From Mucilaginibacter sp. OK283 (GTDB lineage Bacteria > Bacteroidota > Bacteroidia > Sphingobacteriales > Sphingobacteriaceae), in assembly GCF_900110415.1 (NCBI RefSeq), contig NZ_FODR01000003.1, positions 434,001-498,000 of the forward strand: a stretch of 64,000 nt of DNA. The letters run 5' to 3'. The notes beneath the pieces were generated by a model. It saw only the letters and a list, made by a program, of their open reading frames with translations, was not told where the DNA came from and did not search any database. This document shows, piece by piece, positions 1-9,470 of the stretch (position 1 is the stretch's first letter; the number at the start of each line of letters is the position of its first letter). The position numbers and the translations under genes were made by a program.

Positions 1-582
1 GTGGCATACCTTGATGCCCAATCATCTGTCAGGTTTCCGGTTGATTTTTCTAAATCTAAAGAAAGGCGGGTTGAAGTAACCGGGCAGGTATACTTTGATG
101 TAAGGCACAATGCTTCAAAACCTTTTAGGGTAGATGTAAAAGGTCAAACCATTGAAGATATCGGTACTGTATTTAACATCAACGCTTACGATGACGAGCC
201 GGCTATAAAAACCACATTGATTAGCGGCGGTATAAAAATAACAAGAGGAAACTCAATGGCTACGTTGCGGCCTGGTCAACAGGGAATAACTGTTTCTGAT
301 AAAACCAATATCCTGGTAAAAGAAACAGATACCGAAGAAGTTACCGCCTGGAAAAATGGCTACTTCCTTTTTAATAACGAGAAGCTGGAAAGCATAATGC
401 GGAAGATATCGCGGTGGTATGATGTTGATATTGTTTATCCGCAAGATAAGAATACCAATGTTGAATACTGGGGCAGCATTACCAGGTATGACAACGTATC
501 TAAAGTTTTAAAGATGCTGGAAATAACCGGCGATGTAAAATTCAGGATTGAAGGAAAGAAGATTTTTATAGAAAAAAAATAA
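1..582 (+). CDS. FecR-family anti-sigma factor, 3' part
   Basis: This is the C-terminal 193 residues or so of a FecR-type protein; the window edge cuts off its 5' end, so the real start is not visible. The first ~100 residues fit the periplasmic FecR domain (a run like 'EVTGQVYFDV', then 'GTVFNINAY' and 'ATLRPGQQG'). The last ~80 fit the DUF4974 C-terminal domain ('WKNGYFLFNNEKLESIMRKI', 'ISRWYDVDIVY'). Proteins of this family sit in the inner membrane, hold an ECF sigma factor, and release it when the STN domain of a partner TonB-dependent transporter signals binding. The next gene is such a SusC with an STN domain, which supports the pairing. The sigma factor is expected just upstream, outside the window. 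Confidence 0.88.
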   Translation: MAYLDAQSSVRFPVDFSKSKERRVEVTGQVYFDVRHNASKPFRVDVKGQTIEDIGTVFNINAYDDEPAIKTTLISGGIKITRGNSMATLRPGQQGITVSDKTNILVKETDTEEVTAWKNGYFLFNNEKLESIMRKISRWYDVDIVYPQDKNTNVEYWGSITRYDNVSKVLKMLEITGDVKFRIEGKKIFIEKK

Positions 583-781
583 CTGACTTGATTAATAACT
601 ATTTATAAATTAAACCCAGAGAAATATGAAGAAACAATAACTATAAACTCCAGAAAAGTGAAAAGGAAAAATAGCAGAGGCATTCGCTGTGCCCCTGCTC
701 AATAGCCTGCTCACATCGTTTGCCAGCCGGCAAACGATAAAATTGCTTTGAACAAATATTTCACGTAAAACAGACATTCAA

Positions 782-3700
782 ATGTATAAAAAGTTCAACG
801 GATTTTTTTGTACCCGGAAGGGGTATATCCGCAAATTCCTGCTGATTATGAGACTTACCTCTATTATTTTGACGGTTACCATCTTACATGTTAGCGCATT
901 GAGCATTGCTCAAAAAATTACCTACAAAAATAATTCCGCTTCGCTTGAACAAATCTTCAAAGAGATTAGGAAGCAAACTGGCTATAACGTTCTTGTTGCA
1001 TCCAATAAAATTAAAAACATCCAGCCGCAGGCCGTGAATTTTATAAACACGCCACTTGCCGATGTTTTAGATAAGGTGCTGGATGGACAATCGCTGACTT
1101 ACAGTATCGACGACAAAACCATATTGATCCGATACGAGCAAAAATTAAAAAAAGACGCGGCGGATGAAGCTCCGCCTATTACCGGAAAAGTAGTTGATTC
1201 AACCGGGATGCCTCTTCCCGGTGCTTCCGTCGGCCTGAAGGGAACAACCAATGGCACGCAAACCGATGTCAATGGTAACTTTAGCTTGAACGCGTCGGCA
1301 GGCGACATTTTAATAATAAGGTATGTTGGCTATGAAGGCAAGGAAATAAAAATAGGCACCAGTACAAATTTAGTTATCGAACTGAAAAAAAGCGCAGGTT
1401 CGTTAAATGAAGTAGTTGTTACTGCTTTGGGTATAAAACGCGAAGCAAGGTCATTAGGCTACGCCGCTCAGACAATATCAGGTGCCGATATGAATAAAGT
1501 TAACCCGCCAAATATAGCATCTGGCTTAATGGGCAAAATAGCAGGCCTGAATATTACCCAGCCAAACGGCGTGGAAGGTTCTTCAAACCGTATAGTTATC
1601 AGGGGTAATAACAATCTGGCCGGGAATAACCAGGCACTGATAGTGGTTGATAATGTTATTATTGATAATGAACCTGTACAGCCGAAAGGAGGGGTACAGT
1701 CTTTCAATGATGCCTTATCACTCAGTAACGGCGGTACCGACGTTTCGCAACCACCGGTAGATAACGGATCTTTTTTAAACAGCCTTAACCCTGATGATAT
1801 TGAAAGCCTGGATGTATTGAAGGGCCCAACTGCAGCAGCGTTATATGGTGCACGCGGCGCCAACGGTGTTATACTTATCGTCACTAAAAAAGGCAACAAA
1901 AAGAAAGGTTTTGGTGTTGATTATGGCTACACCTATCGCGCTAATGATCCTTATCGTTTTATAAAAACGCAAAGTGAATACGGTAACGGGATGACAGAAG
2001 ACCTTTACTCGGCAAATCCTTTCTTTTATAAAGATGCCAATGGTAAAAACAGGCAGGAACAAATAGGAGGCGATCCGTACGGCTCTCTGGGCAACATACC
2101 AGGGGCTTATGTTAGCCCGGGTGTTACCAGTGCTGCTGGTGGGCCGTTTTATAATTATATTGGTTTTCCCGGCGATGGTGCATCATGGGGGCCTAAAATG
2201 GAAGGACAGCCGCTTGTTTGGTGGGATGGTACAACCAGGCCTTATACCGGTAATTCAAATATTTTCAAAAGCTTTTACCGAACCGGTAATACACAAACCC
2301 ATAACATAGCCCTTTCGGGCGGTGGGGAACTTGGTACCCTGCGCGTTTCCTATACACGGTCAACCAATGAGGCTATTACTTACAATAGCAATAATGCCAC
2401 TAACACATTTAATATAGGTTCATCAATAAACATCAGCCCCAAAGTTAAGGTTGACGCTACAGCCAGCTATATTAACCTGACCAAATTTAATCCACCAAAT
2501 ATATACGGTGAAAACGGAGGTGCGGGTAATATCGGCCTGGGTTATATGACTGTGTACAATTTACCTGCAGATTATAAGCCGATTGAAAGAGGGCTGACTA
2601 CGCTGGCCGACGGATCGCAAAACCCTATACTAAAGCAATCGCCGTTTGAGTACGGGCAGCAATATTACTGGTGGAATACATTTAATGATATCACCACGCT
2701 TACACAAAACCAGTTTGTAGGCTCCATATCATTAAATGCCGAAGTTACACCCTGGTTAAAGGCCGTGGGTAACGTTGGTTTGGATTATTACACCAACGAG
2801 TATGTTACTAAAAATTATCCTACAGATGCCGCTGGATTAGTTGGCAGTTACGGATATGACCTGGCCAAAAATGCTACCAACAACCTCGATGGTCGTTTGA
2901 TATTTCATAAAAACAGGTTACTTCCCGATTTTAATGCCAGTCTTTCGGTAGGTGCAAGGCACTACTACCGCAACATGTATGATATTGCCCAAACTAATCC
3001 CGGGCCATTTAATTACCCGTTTTTATTTAACCTGAGCAATTACGCCGGCAATTCAACAACGGCACTTAATGCGTCAGAAAACAGGTATGTGCAGCAAATA
3101 AATACTGTTTATGGCTTGCTTAATCTTTCTTACAAAAATTACCTGTTTTTGGATCTGGCAGGAACAAATGACTGGTCGTCTACCTTGCGCCCAACAAACT
3201 GGAGTTATTTTTACCCTTCGGCAAGTTTAAGCTTTGTGTTTACCGATGCGTTTGATATGAGTTCGGTAAAAAGCTGGCTCACTTATGGCAAAATACGTGT
3301 AAGCGAGGCCAAAAGTGCAAATGCCTATTTGCCTTATCAAAACGGATTTACCTATCGCCCAACCTCAAGCACGCCAGGTTTCACAACCGGGTTGAATTTG
3401 CCAAGCTCGTACCCTACCAACATACAGCCGCAACGTTCCCGCTCTTTTGAAATTGGGCCCGACCTGGGTTTTTTCAATGACAGGCTGGATGTAAATTTTA
3501 CTTACTATAACACCTACTCAGACAACCAGGAAATAACAATTCCTGTAGCTGGTTCATCGGGTGTTCCAAACGTTTTAATAAACTCCGGCGCATTACGCAA
3601 CAGGGGTTTTGAATTAACCGTGAATGCAAAGGTGATTAAATCAAGCGATTTTTCATGGAACGTAACTTTAAACGCGGCACATAACCAAAACAAGGTTATC

Positions 3701-4543
3701 GCGCTGGAGCCAGGGCTTAACTCATTGCAGTTAGGGTCATGGTTTGGCAGCAACGGGGTTTTGATGAAAGTTGATGTAGGCCAAAATTATGGCAGCATTT
3801 ACGGGTCCGATTACAAATATGCACCAAATGGCCAAAAAATTGTTAACCTGATATACGCTGATGGCACAAACACCGGAAATGGCCCCGTACTGGGCTCACA
3901 ATACGCCACATCTGACAATTTGGTTAAAATAGGCGATGCTACGCCAAAACTGACTGGCGGTATTTCGCAGAGTTTCCGTTACAAAAACTTCAGCTTATAT
4001 GTTCTGACAGACTTTAAGGTGGGCGGACAGATCTGGTCTGGCGACTATGCTACCCTTATGGGGCAGGGTATGGCCCCCGAAACCGTTTACGAAAGGGATG
4101 GGCATGGCTTAGCTTATACTTATCCCGACGGAACAAAGGCCAACGTGGGTGTAATTTTGCCTGGCGTGGTGCAAGGCTCAACAGCGGGTACCTATACACC
4201 AAACACCAATGTGGTAAATGCCTGGTGGAAATACGCGGGTAATTATCAATCATGGGATAATGATCCTATTGTACGCACCAACTCTATATTCAATGATTCA
4301 TGGGGTAAGCTACGTGAAGTGTCGATCACTTATAACCTGCCGAAAGAATTTGTACAAAAAACAAAAATGCTCCAAACCCTGTCGGTATCGTTAATCGGCC
4401 GCGACCTGTTTTACCTGTTCAATACCTTACCCGACAGGATAAACCCTGAAAGTGTTGTAGGTACCGGGAACGTTCAGGGTATTCAGTTTGGTGGCTTACC
4501 TGGCGTACGCTCCTACGGTTTTTCGGTAAAAGCGGGATTTTAA
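782..4543 (+). CDS. SusC/RagA-type TonB-dependent transporter with STN domain
   Basis: A 1253-residue outer-membrane transporter. After a long basic N-terminus and a signal-like hydrophobic stretch (about residues 20-43), it has an STN (secretin/TonB short N-terminal) domain at about 45-120, a CarboxypepD_reg-like beta-sandwich at about 130-210 ('ITGKVVDSTGMPLPGASV'), the TonB-box-like 'LNEVVVTALGIKREARSLGY', a plug domain to about 370 ('GPTAAALYGARGANGVILI'), and a beta-barrel ending in an aromatic residue ('SVKAGF'). The STN domain marks it as a transducer that signals to the FecR protein encoded just upstream. It is followed 30 bp later by its SusD partner, and the pair should bind and import an oligomer. 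No enzyme in the same operon reveals the substrate. Confidence 0.95.
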   Translation: MYKKFNGFFCTRKGYIRKFLLIMRLTSIILTVTILHVSALSIAQKITYKNNSASLEQIFKEIRKQTGYNVLVASNKIKNIQPQAVNFINTPLADVLDKVLDGQSLTYSIDDKTILIRYEQKLKKDAADEAPPITGKVVDSTGMPLPGASVGLKGTTNGTQTDVNGNFSLNASAGDILIIRYVGYEGKEIKIGTSTNLVIELKKSAGSLNEVVVTALGIKREARSLGYAAQTISGADMNKVNPPNIASGLMGKIAGLNITQPNGVEGSSNRIVIRGNNNLAGNNQALIVVDNVIIDNEPVQPKGGVQSFNDALSLSNGGTDVSQPPVDNGSFLNSLNPDDIESLDVLKGPTAAALYGARGANGVILIVTKKGNKKKGFGVDYGYTYRANDPYRFIKTQSEYGNGMTEDLYSANPFFYKDANGKNRQEQIGGDPYGSLGNIPGAYVSPGVTSAAGGPFYNYIGFPGDGASWGPKMEGQPLVWWDGTTRPYTGNSNIFKSFYRTGNTQTHNIALSGGGELGTLRVSYTRSTNEAITYNSNNATNTFNIGSSINISPKVKVDATASYINLTKFNPPNIYGENGGAGNIGLGYMTVYNLPADYKPIERGLTTLADGSQNPILKQSPFEYGQQYYWWNTFNDITTLTQNQFVGSISLNAEVTPWLKAVGNVGLDYYTNEYVTKNYPTDAAGLVGSYGYDLAKNATNNLDGRLIFHKNRLLPDFNASLSVGARHYYRNMYDIAQTNPGPFNYPFLFNLSNYAGNSTTALNASENRYVQQINTVYGLLNLSYKNYLFLDLAGTNDWSSTLRPTNWSYFYPSASLSFVFTDAFDMSSVKSWLTYGKIRVSEAKSANAYLPYQNGFTYRPTSSTPGFTTGLNLPSSYPTNIQPQRSRSFEIGPDLGFFNDRLDVNFTYYNTYSDNQEITIPVAGSSGVPNVLINSGALRNRGFELTVNAKVIKSSDFSWNVTLNAAHNQNKVIALEPGLNSLQLGSWFGSNGVLMKVDVGQNYGSIYGSDYKYAPNGQKIVNLIYADGTNTGNGPVLGSQYATSDNLVKIGDATPKLTGGISQSFRYKNFSLYVLTDFKVGGQIWSGDYATLMGQGMAPETVYERDGHGLAYTYPDGTKANVGVILPGVVQGSTAGTYTPNTNVVNAWWKYAGNYQSWDNDPIVRTNSIFNDSWGKLREVSITYNLPKEFVQKTKMLQTLSVSLIGRDLFYLFNTLPDRINPESVVGTGNVQGIQFGGLPGVRSYGFSVKAGF

Positions 4544-4573
4544 TAGGATTGTTAAAAATTAAGAACGAAACTT

Positions 4574-6217
4574 ATGATTAAGTATCATGATATAAAACGA
4601 TGGACAATGGTGGTAACTACTATATTGTTCATTACTGCAGTTCTTGCGTCATGTACCAAGAATTTTCAAAAGGAAAACGCGCCTTATAGCGGTCCGGCAT
4701 CGGCCACCCTGCAACAGCTTTACACAGGTATCGGCGCTAACCTGGATCGTGCGGCTAACATCGGCAACTGGGCCGAAGCAAGATGGCTGTACCCCGTAAC
4801 CCAGCTGGGCGCAGTATATGCCGTATCTGATTTCGGTTTTGTTGAAGGGCAAAACTGGAGCTTGTTTTACTCAAATTTACCGGCTATGAATCAAATGCTT
4901 ACCACCATGGCAAGCAGCCCCGATTCGGCAACATACACTAATGCCATAGGTATGGTAAAAGTATTGCGGGCTTACGAGGCGCTTGAAGTATCCAACCTCT
5001 ATGGCGATATGCCTTACTCTAAAGCAGGAAAGGCGTTTTCGGGGTCTACTGCCGATCTTAAAGTACCGTATGATAAACAGCAGGCCGTATATTTATCCTG
5101 CCTGGCCGATCTTACCTGGGCTGCAAACCACTTTACTACCAGCAGTACCCAGTTTTCGTTTGGCTCGGAATTCCTTTTAAACAATAATATCGGCCAATGG
5201 AAAGCGTTTGCCAATTCGCTGCGTTTGCGTTACGCGCTTACCATGTATGATAAAGACAATACAGATGCGGCGCCGATAATAGCCGACGCCATAACCAAGC
5301 TATCCAGCAACCCGCTTACAGACGTTGTTGGCTTTAAACAAGCCAATATTCCGGGCATCTCCTTTGATATAGACGGAGCTGGAAGAGGTTTCTTCTTCCA
5401 CCAGGAAAGCCGCGCAAGAATGGGCAGCACCCTATGGAACTTATTCAGCAGCAATAACAATACCGATGGCAGCGGAATATTTGACTTAAGGTGTAAAATA
5501 TTTTTTGAAGTTAACGGGGCAGGTAACTGGGTACCTTATCCACAAAACCCGGCCACCCCTATAACAGATGGCGGCGACCCTTATAACACCGAAAGAGATG
5601 CTGATAATAAAGGTTGGTCGGCCCATAAAGATGGCAATTTGTATTCCGATTATAATTATTACTGGGGAAGGGACGGAATTGCTACCGGCTCGACAGGTGC
5701 ATGTCCCGAAATTTTCATTACACCGGCCGAGGTTCACTTTTTAAAAGCAGAAGTTTACGCACGTGGCGTTGCGGGTGTAGCGCAAAGCACATCGTCGGCA
5801 CAAAGTGAATATAATGCAGGCGTTACCGCATCACTTACCTTCTGGAATAGTGTGGCGTACAATTCATCCGTTTGGGTTGTCAACAAACCTACTTCAGAAA
5901 CACCATCTGCTGCAACTATCAACACTATACTTGCCAACCCGAAAGTTGCCTTTAACTCCACAAATGCGCTCAGTTTGATCTATGCGCAGGAATGGATTGA
6001 TATGTTCCGCCAGCCCTGGTTAGCGTGGACCCTGCTAAGAAGAACCGGCGGCGCAACACCTATGGATACCAATAACCCGGCGGGCTATAAACAAAATTAT
6101 GGCAGCTTACAGCGTTACCAATATCCGGCCGATGAAGCGCAACTGAACACGGCCAACTGGAAAGCAGCAACCGGTGGCAGTGATCTTACCAGCACAAAAA
6201 TCTGGATTACGAAATAA
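4574..6217 (+). CDS. SusD/RagB-like nutrient-binding outer-membrane lipoprotein
   Basis: A 547-residue surface lipoprotein. The N-terminus has a hydrophobic segment ending in a lipobox ('VLASC', Cys about residue 27). The middle matches the SusD-like group that NCBI names nutrient-binding outer membrane lipoprotein: TPR-like helices around 'KVLRAYEALEVSNLYGDMPY', 'WKAFANSLRLRYALTMY' and, near the end, 'EWIDMFRQPWLAWTLLRRTG'. It caps the SusC barrel encoded 30 bp upstream and is surely co-transcribed with it. A rho-independent terminator follows about 120 bp after the stop, so the visible operon is fecR-susC-susD. This SusD branch is often linked to non-carbohydrate or unknown substrates, so I assign no ligand. 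Confidence 0.93.
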   Translation: MIKYHDIKRWTMVVTTILFITAVLASCTKNFQKENAPYSGPASATLQQLYTGIGANLDRAANIGNWAEARWLYPVTQLGAVYAVSDFGFVEGQNWSLFYSNLPAMNQMLTTMASSPDSATYTNAIGMVKVLRAYEALEVSNLYGDMPYSKAGKAFSGSTADLKVPYDKQQAVYLSCLADLTWAANHFTTSSTQFSFGSEFLLNNNIGQWKAFANSLRLRYALTMYDKDNTDAAPIIADAITKLSSNPLTDVVGFKQANIPGISFDIDGAGRGFFFHQESRARMGSTLWNLFSSNNNTDGSGIFDLRCKIFFEVNGAGNWVPYPQNPATPITDGGDPYNTERDADNKGWSAHKDGNLYSDYNYYWGRDGIATGSTGACPEIFITPAEVHFLKAEVYARGVAGVAQSTSSAQSEYNAGVTASLTFWNSVAYNSSVWVVNKPTSETPSAATINTILANPKVAFNSTNALSLIYAQEWIDMFRQPWLAWTLLRRTGGATPMDTNNPAGYKQNYGSLQRYQYPADEAQLNTANWKAATGGSDLTSTKIWITK

Positions 6218-6339
6218 TAAAATGTAAAACGGTATTACACTGAATAACACCAATGCAATTGTAGCACTTGATAAATCTATATCACTTTAGTGTGTGTTGG
6301 GTGTTATAAAAATTTGATTTAGTTGATTACCATGTATGA

Positions 6340-6367
6340 GCCGTCCTGTTACCAGGGCGGCTTTTTT
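6340..6367 (+). terminator. Rho-independent terminator after susD-like gene
   Basis: The inverted repeat GCCGTCCTG / CAGGGCGGC (one G-U wobble) with a four-base loop is followed by six T residues. It lies 122 bp downstream of the SusD-like stop codon and upstream of the next gene, closing the fecR-susC-susD operon. Confidence 0.8.
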
Positions 6368-6490
6368 AGTTTGAAATAGCAGTAATTTCGCCAACTACTA
6401 ATGTCTAAATCGGCCCGCTATAATGTCTAATTTACACCCTTTTAATTGCAGGAAACAACATAAGTTTGTATAAAATATATCAGATAAGGT

Positions 6491-7234
6491 ATGACTAATT
6501 ACCAAACCTTTTACCAGCTGCATCATCGGCCAGTTCCTTTTTTATTAGGTAACGCCTGGAACGCCAAAAGCGCCCGGCTTATACAAGTTGCCGGGTTTGA
6601 GGCGATAGGTACTTCAAGTGGCGCAATTGCCGATTCAATGGGTTATGCCGATGGCGAGCAAATTCCTTTTAATGAATTGCTCTACATTGTTCAAAGGATC
6701 AAAGCTTCAACAGATCTTCCACTGTCGGTCGATTTTGAAAGGGGGTATAGTAATGATCTCGTGGTTATCAATGAACAAATTCAGCAACTGCTGGATATTG
6801 GGGTTGTTGGCATTAATTTAGAGGACGCCCAGGGCCAGGATATTTATTTGCGTAAACTGGATAGCATCAAAAACTACCTTGCCAAAACCAACCAGCAGCT
6901 TTTTATAAATGCCCGCACTGATGTTTACCTGCAAAAACTGGCCTCGCCGCTCGAAACCGTTATCCTTAGGGCAGGGCTTTACCGTGATGCCGGCGCAGAT
7001 GGCCTTTTTGTTACCGGCATAGGCGATGCCGCAGTTATTAAACAAATCAGCATGGCGGTTTCCCTCCCTGTTAATGTTGTTGGTAACCCAAATTTGGCTA
7101 CTGTTGAGGCATTGCAAATTGCCGGTGTAAAAAGGATCAGTATGGCAGTTTTTCCTTATAGGGCGGCCTACGGACACCTGGAGCAGGTAATTAAACAAGT
7201 AAATACTTCGCAATCACTCATGCCCTTGTATTAG
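6491..7234 (+). CDS. Isocitrate lyase / PEP mutase family protein
   Basis: A 247-residue cytosolic TIM-barrel protein of the PEP mutase/isocitrate lyase superfamily, of the short 'phosphonomutase' type. Visible signatures are 'LLGNAWNAKSARL' and 'AIGTSSGAIADSMGY' near the N-terminus, the metal-binding 'SVDFERGYS' (about residues 77-85), 'GINLEDAQGQD' (about 109-119) and 'FINARTDVYL'. These families cleave or form C-C or P-C bonds next to a carboxylate (2-methylisocitrate lyase, oxaloacetate hydrolase, PEP mutase). The isocitrate-lyase KKCGH active-site loop is absent, so true isocitrate lyase activity is unlikely. It stands alone between a terminator and a DinB-like gene on the same strand, 32 bp away. 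The exact substrate cannot be told. Confidence 0.85.
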   Translation: MTNYQTFYQLHHRPVPFLLGNAWNAKSARLIQVAGFEAIGTSSGAIADSMGYADGEQIPFNELLYIVQRIKASTDLPLSVDFERGYSNDLVVINEQIQQLLDIGVVGINLEDAQGQDIYLRKLDSIKNYLAKTNQQLFINARTDVYLQKLASPLETVILRAGLYRDAGADGLFVTGIGDAAVIKQISMAVSLPVNVVGNPNLATVEALQIAGVKRISMAVFPYRAAYGHLEQVIKQVNTSQSLMPLY

Positions 7235-7266
7235 GGTAAAAAATTATAAATTTTATATTTCAATCC

Positions 7267-7884
7267 ATGAAACGTATCATCATCCTCGCCTTGCTAAGCT
7301 TTACAGCATACCAATGCAGCGCGCAACAACAAACAAGCAACATGATAACCCCACAAGAAAGAGAAAAAGCTACGCAATTGCTCACCCAAACCGAGGCTGG
7401 CGTTTTTGATGCCGTTAAAGGCCTGAGCGAGGCCCAGCTAAACTTTAAGCCTGCTGCTGATAAATGGAGCGTGGCCGACTGTATTAAACATATTGCCGCC
7501 GCCGAAAAAGAACTCTGGGCCATGGCCGAACCTACCTTAGTGCAACCGGCTAACCCCGAAAAACGGGCCGGTATTAAATTTACCGACGACGACCTCATAA
7601 AGGCCGTGGAAGATCGCACACATAAATCCAAAACCTTCGCCGCACTTGAGCCGGCAAATTCGCCCTATAAAACCGTTACCGAAGCGCTCGCCGCATTCAG
7701 ATCCAATCGCGAAAAGCTGATAGCACTCATAAAAAACACCAAAACAGACCTGCGCAACCACGTGTTGGTATTGCCTGTTGGTACTTACGATAGTTACCAG
7801 TTCATCCTGCTGATAGCAGCCCACAGTAACCGCCATACCCAACAAATAAACGAGGTAAAGGGGGATGTTGGGTTCCCTAAATAA
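7267..7884 (+). CDS. DinB-like (DinB_2) metal-binding protein, exported
   Basis: A 205-residue protein with an N-terminal signal sequence ('MKRIIILALLSFTAYQCSAQ'; the Cys may make it a lipoprotein) followed by a DinB_2 four-helix domain. The three metal-ligand histidines typical of the superfamily can be seen in 'ADCIKHIAAAEKELW' (one) and 'AAHSNRHTQQI' (two). DinB-like proteins bind a divalent metal and often act as thiol transferases or hydrolases; in Bacteroidota many are exported and uncharacterised. It starts 32 bp after the upstream gene and is followed by a strong terminator, so the two may be co-transcribed. Confidence 0.85.
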   Translation: MKRIIILALLSFTAYQCSAQQQTSNMITPQEREKATQLLTQTEAGVFDAVKGLSEAQLNFKPAADKWSVADCIKHIAAAEKELWAMAEPTLVQPANPEKRAGIKFTDDDLIKAVEDRTHKSKTFAALEPANSPYKTVTEALAAFRSNREKLIALIKNTKTDLRNHVLVLPVGTYDSYQFILLIAAHSNRHTQQINEVKGDVGFPK

Positions 7885-7926
7885 CGGGCAGGTGCTTTAA
7901 AAGTTCACATAGGAGTAAGTTTTAGG

Positions 7927-7964
7927 AGCCCATATCCTGGTTATACAGGGTATGGGCTTTTTTT
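7927..7964 (+). terminator. Rho-independent terminator after the DinB-like gene
   Basis: A 13-bp near-perfect inverted repeat (AGCCCATATCCTG / CAGGGTATGGGCT, one wobble pair) with a six-base loop runs straight into seven T residues, 43 bp after the DinB-like stop codon. Confidence 0.85.
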
Positions 7965-8072
7965 GTTGATATCGTTAGAGGGAGTTTGAAGCTTTGGCTT
8001 TCCAAAAAATATGCTGCAGGACGAACGGCAATCCCATTTGAATAAACCCGTTAGTCTGCAGAAAAAGACATA

Positions 8073-8160
8073 GTAATTCGAAGTCGGACGTCGAACAGCG
8101 GGTAAAATAACAGCTTTGGCCGGTGCTCCGATACCAACAACCAGAAGCTAAAATGGCTTA
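8073..8160. repeat. Dispersed repeat block upstream of the ethylene-receptor-like kinase
   Basis: The 341-bp gap before the histidine kinase gene holds two recognisable repeats. Positions 8073-8101 (core AATTCGAAGTCGGA then TCGAACAGC) recur almost unchanged at 9621-9650 on the other side of the kinase gene. Positions 8101-8156 ('CAGCTTTGGCCGGTGC' onward) resemble the right arm of the palindromic elements at 12.3 and 13.7 kb. No coding sequence is supported here. Confidence 0.6.
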
Positions 8161-8167
8161 ACGGCGA

Positions 8168-8212
8168 TTGGAAAAATCGGCGGGAACACTATCTTTAGTT
8201 CTGTTAACAGAA
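8168..8212 (+). promoter_or_regulatory. Putative promoter and palindrome before the kinase gene
   Basis: TTG at 8168-8170, 19 bp, then TATCTTTA at 8190-8197 resembles the Bacteroidota TTG / TAnnTTTG promoter with one mismatch. It would place transcription start about 15-20 bp before the ATG at 8226. A perfect 14-bp palindrome, TTCTGTTAACAGAA (8199-8212), covers the expected start site and could be an operator. This is inference from sequence alone. Confidence 0.4.
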
Positions 8213-8225
8213 ATGTTTTTTCGAT

Positions 8226-9470
8226 ATGAAAGATAAAGTAAGCCTGGTAAATAAAGTGCCTGTAAAATGTGGCCCATCATGTTATGATCACCGTGTACCG
8301 CCCGATTTCGGCAACGGCGGATTTATAAGCCAGGTAAAAAGTTTTTTTGCAAAACTTTTTGATACTGCCGATTGGCCCGCAAGATGGCATTGCGGCAACT
8401 GGTCAGATTTTCATGGATGGTTATATATATTGTCAGACATTGCTATCTGGGCAGCATACTTCGCAATCCCCTTCCTGCTTTTCCGGATTATCAGTAAACG
8501 GAAGGATATTCCTTTCCCTAAAATACTTTGGCTTTTTATCGGTTTTATCCTATTGTGTGGCACTACCCATTTATTAGATGCTATTATATTTTGGTGGCCG
8601 GCTTACCGTCTTAGTGCCCTGGTCAGGTTATTCACTGCAATTATATCTGTGTTTACGGTTTTTGCATTATACAGATTGCTTCCGATGATTTACAGGTTAA
8701 GAACACTCGACGAATTGGAGGCTGAAATTGAGGAACGGAAAAGGGCAGAAGAACAAAGCCGTCACCAGCAGGTACTGACAAAGGCCGCAGAAGATTTGAT
8801 GGCAAAAAAAGACGAATTTATGAGTATAGCAAGCCATGAGTTAAAAACACCGATAACTACCGTAAAAGCATCTTTGCAGGTGCTCGAGCGAATTCTGGCC
8901 CAAAATGATGAGCTGGCAGTTATTGCGCCTTTTGTACACCGTTCATCCAAACAAATTAATAAGCTCACCAGTTTAATTGATGAATTGCTTGATGTAACCC
9001 GTATACAGGCCGGACAGTTGCAATTACACAAAGAAGACTTCAATATTATGAAAATGGCTGCCGAATGTGTTGAGCAATGCCAATCGGTGGACGGAATGCA
9101 CCATGTTACTATACAGGGAGATGAAAACCTGACGGTATTTGCAGATTACAACCGGATTGACCAGGTGTTATGCAACTTCCTGACAAATGCTTTTAAATAC
9201 TCGCCAGAGCATACCTTAGTAGAAGTAAATATCAGCCCCGTTGATAATGGAAAGATCAAACTAAGTGTGGCCGACCGGGGAATTGGAATTCCGGACGATA
9301 AAAAAGATAATATTTTCGACAGATTTTTCAGGGTTGAAAATACATCCCATAAATACTCAGGCATTGGTTTGGGCTTATATATTTCTTCCCAAATTATAGC
9401 AGCGCATGGCGGGCAAATTGGTGTAACGGATAATGGGGCAAACGGAACTATATTTTGGTTTATTATTTAA
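8226..9470 (+). CDS. Histidine kinase with ethylene-receptor-like (ETR1-type) sensor domain
   Basis: A 414-residue membrane histidine kinase. Residues 1-60 form a Cys/His-bearing N-terminal extension. Three membrane helices at about 64-155 closely follow the plant ETR1 ethylene-binding domain. Asp71, Tyr78, Ile81 and Pro82 keep the spacing of ETR1 D25-Y32-I35-P36, and Ile108, Cys111 and His115 ('CGTTH') keep that of I62-C65-H69, the Cu(I)/ethylene site. A short coiled linker (160-195) leads to a HisKA domain with phosphoacceptor His204 ('ASHELKTP') and a full HATPase_c with N, G1 ('DRGIGIP') and G2 ('GIGLGLYIS') boxes. There is no GAF domain, unlike ETR1, and no response regulator beside it. 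Sensing ethylene is inference from conserved residues; a copper- or other-ligand role is the alternative. Confidence 0.9.
   Translation: MKDKVSLVNKVPVKCGPSCYDHRVPPDFGNGGFISQVKSFFAKLFDTADWPARWHCGNWSDFHGWLYILSDIAIWAAYFAIPFLLFRIISKRKDIPFPKILWLFIGFILLCGTTHLLDAIIFWWPAYRLSALVRLFTAIISVFTVFALYRLLPMIYRLRTLDELEAEIEERKRAEEQSRHQQVLTKAAEDLMAKKDEFMSIASHELKTPITTVKASLQVLERILAQNDELAVIAPFVHRSSKQINKLTSLIDELLDVTRIQAGQLQLHKEDFNIMKMAAECVEQCQSVDGMHHVTIQGDENLTVFADYNRIDQVLCNFLTNAFKYSPEHTLVEVNISPVDNGKIKLSVADRGIGIPDDKKDNIFDRFFRVENTSHKYSGIGLGLYISSQIIAAHGGQIGVTDNGANGTIFWFII

Noticed and set aside
6491..7234. Calling this gene isocitrate lyase (aceA)
   Set aside because: It is about half the length of true isocitrate lyase and lacks the KKCGH loop.
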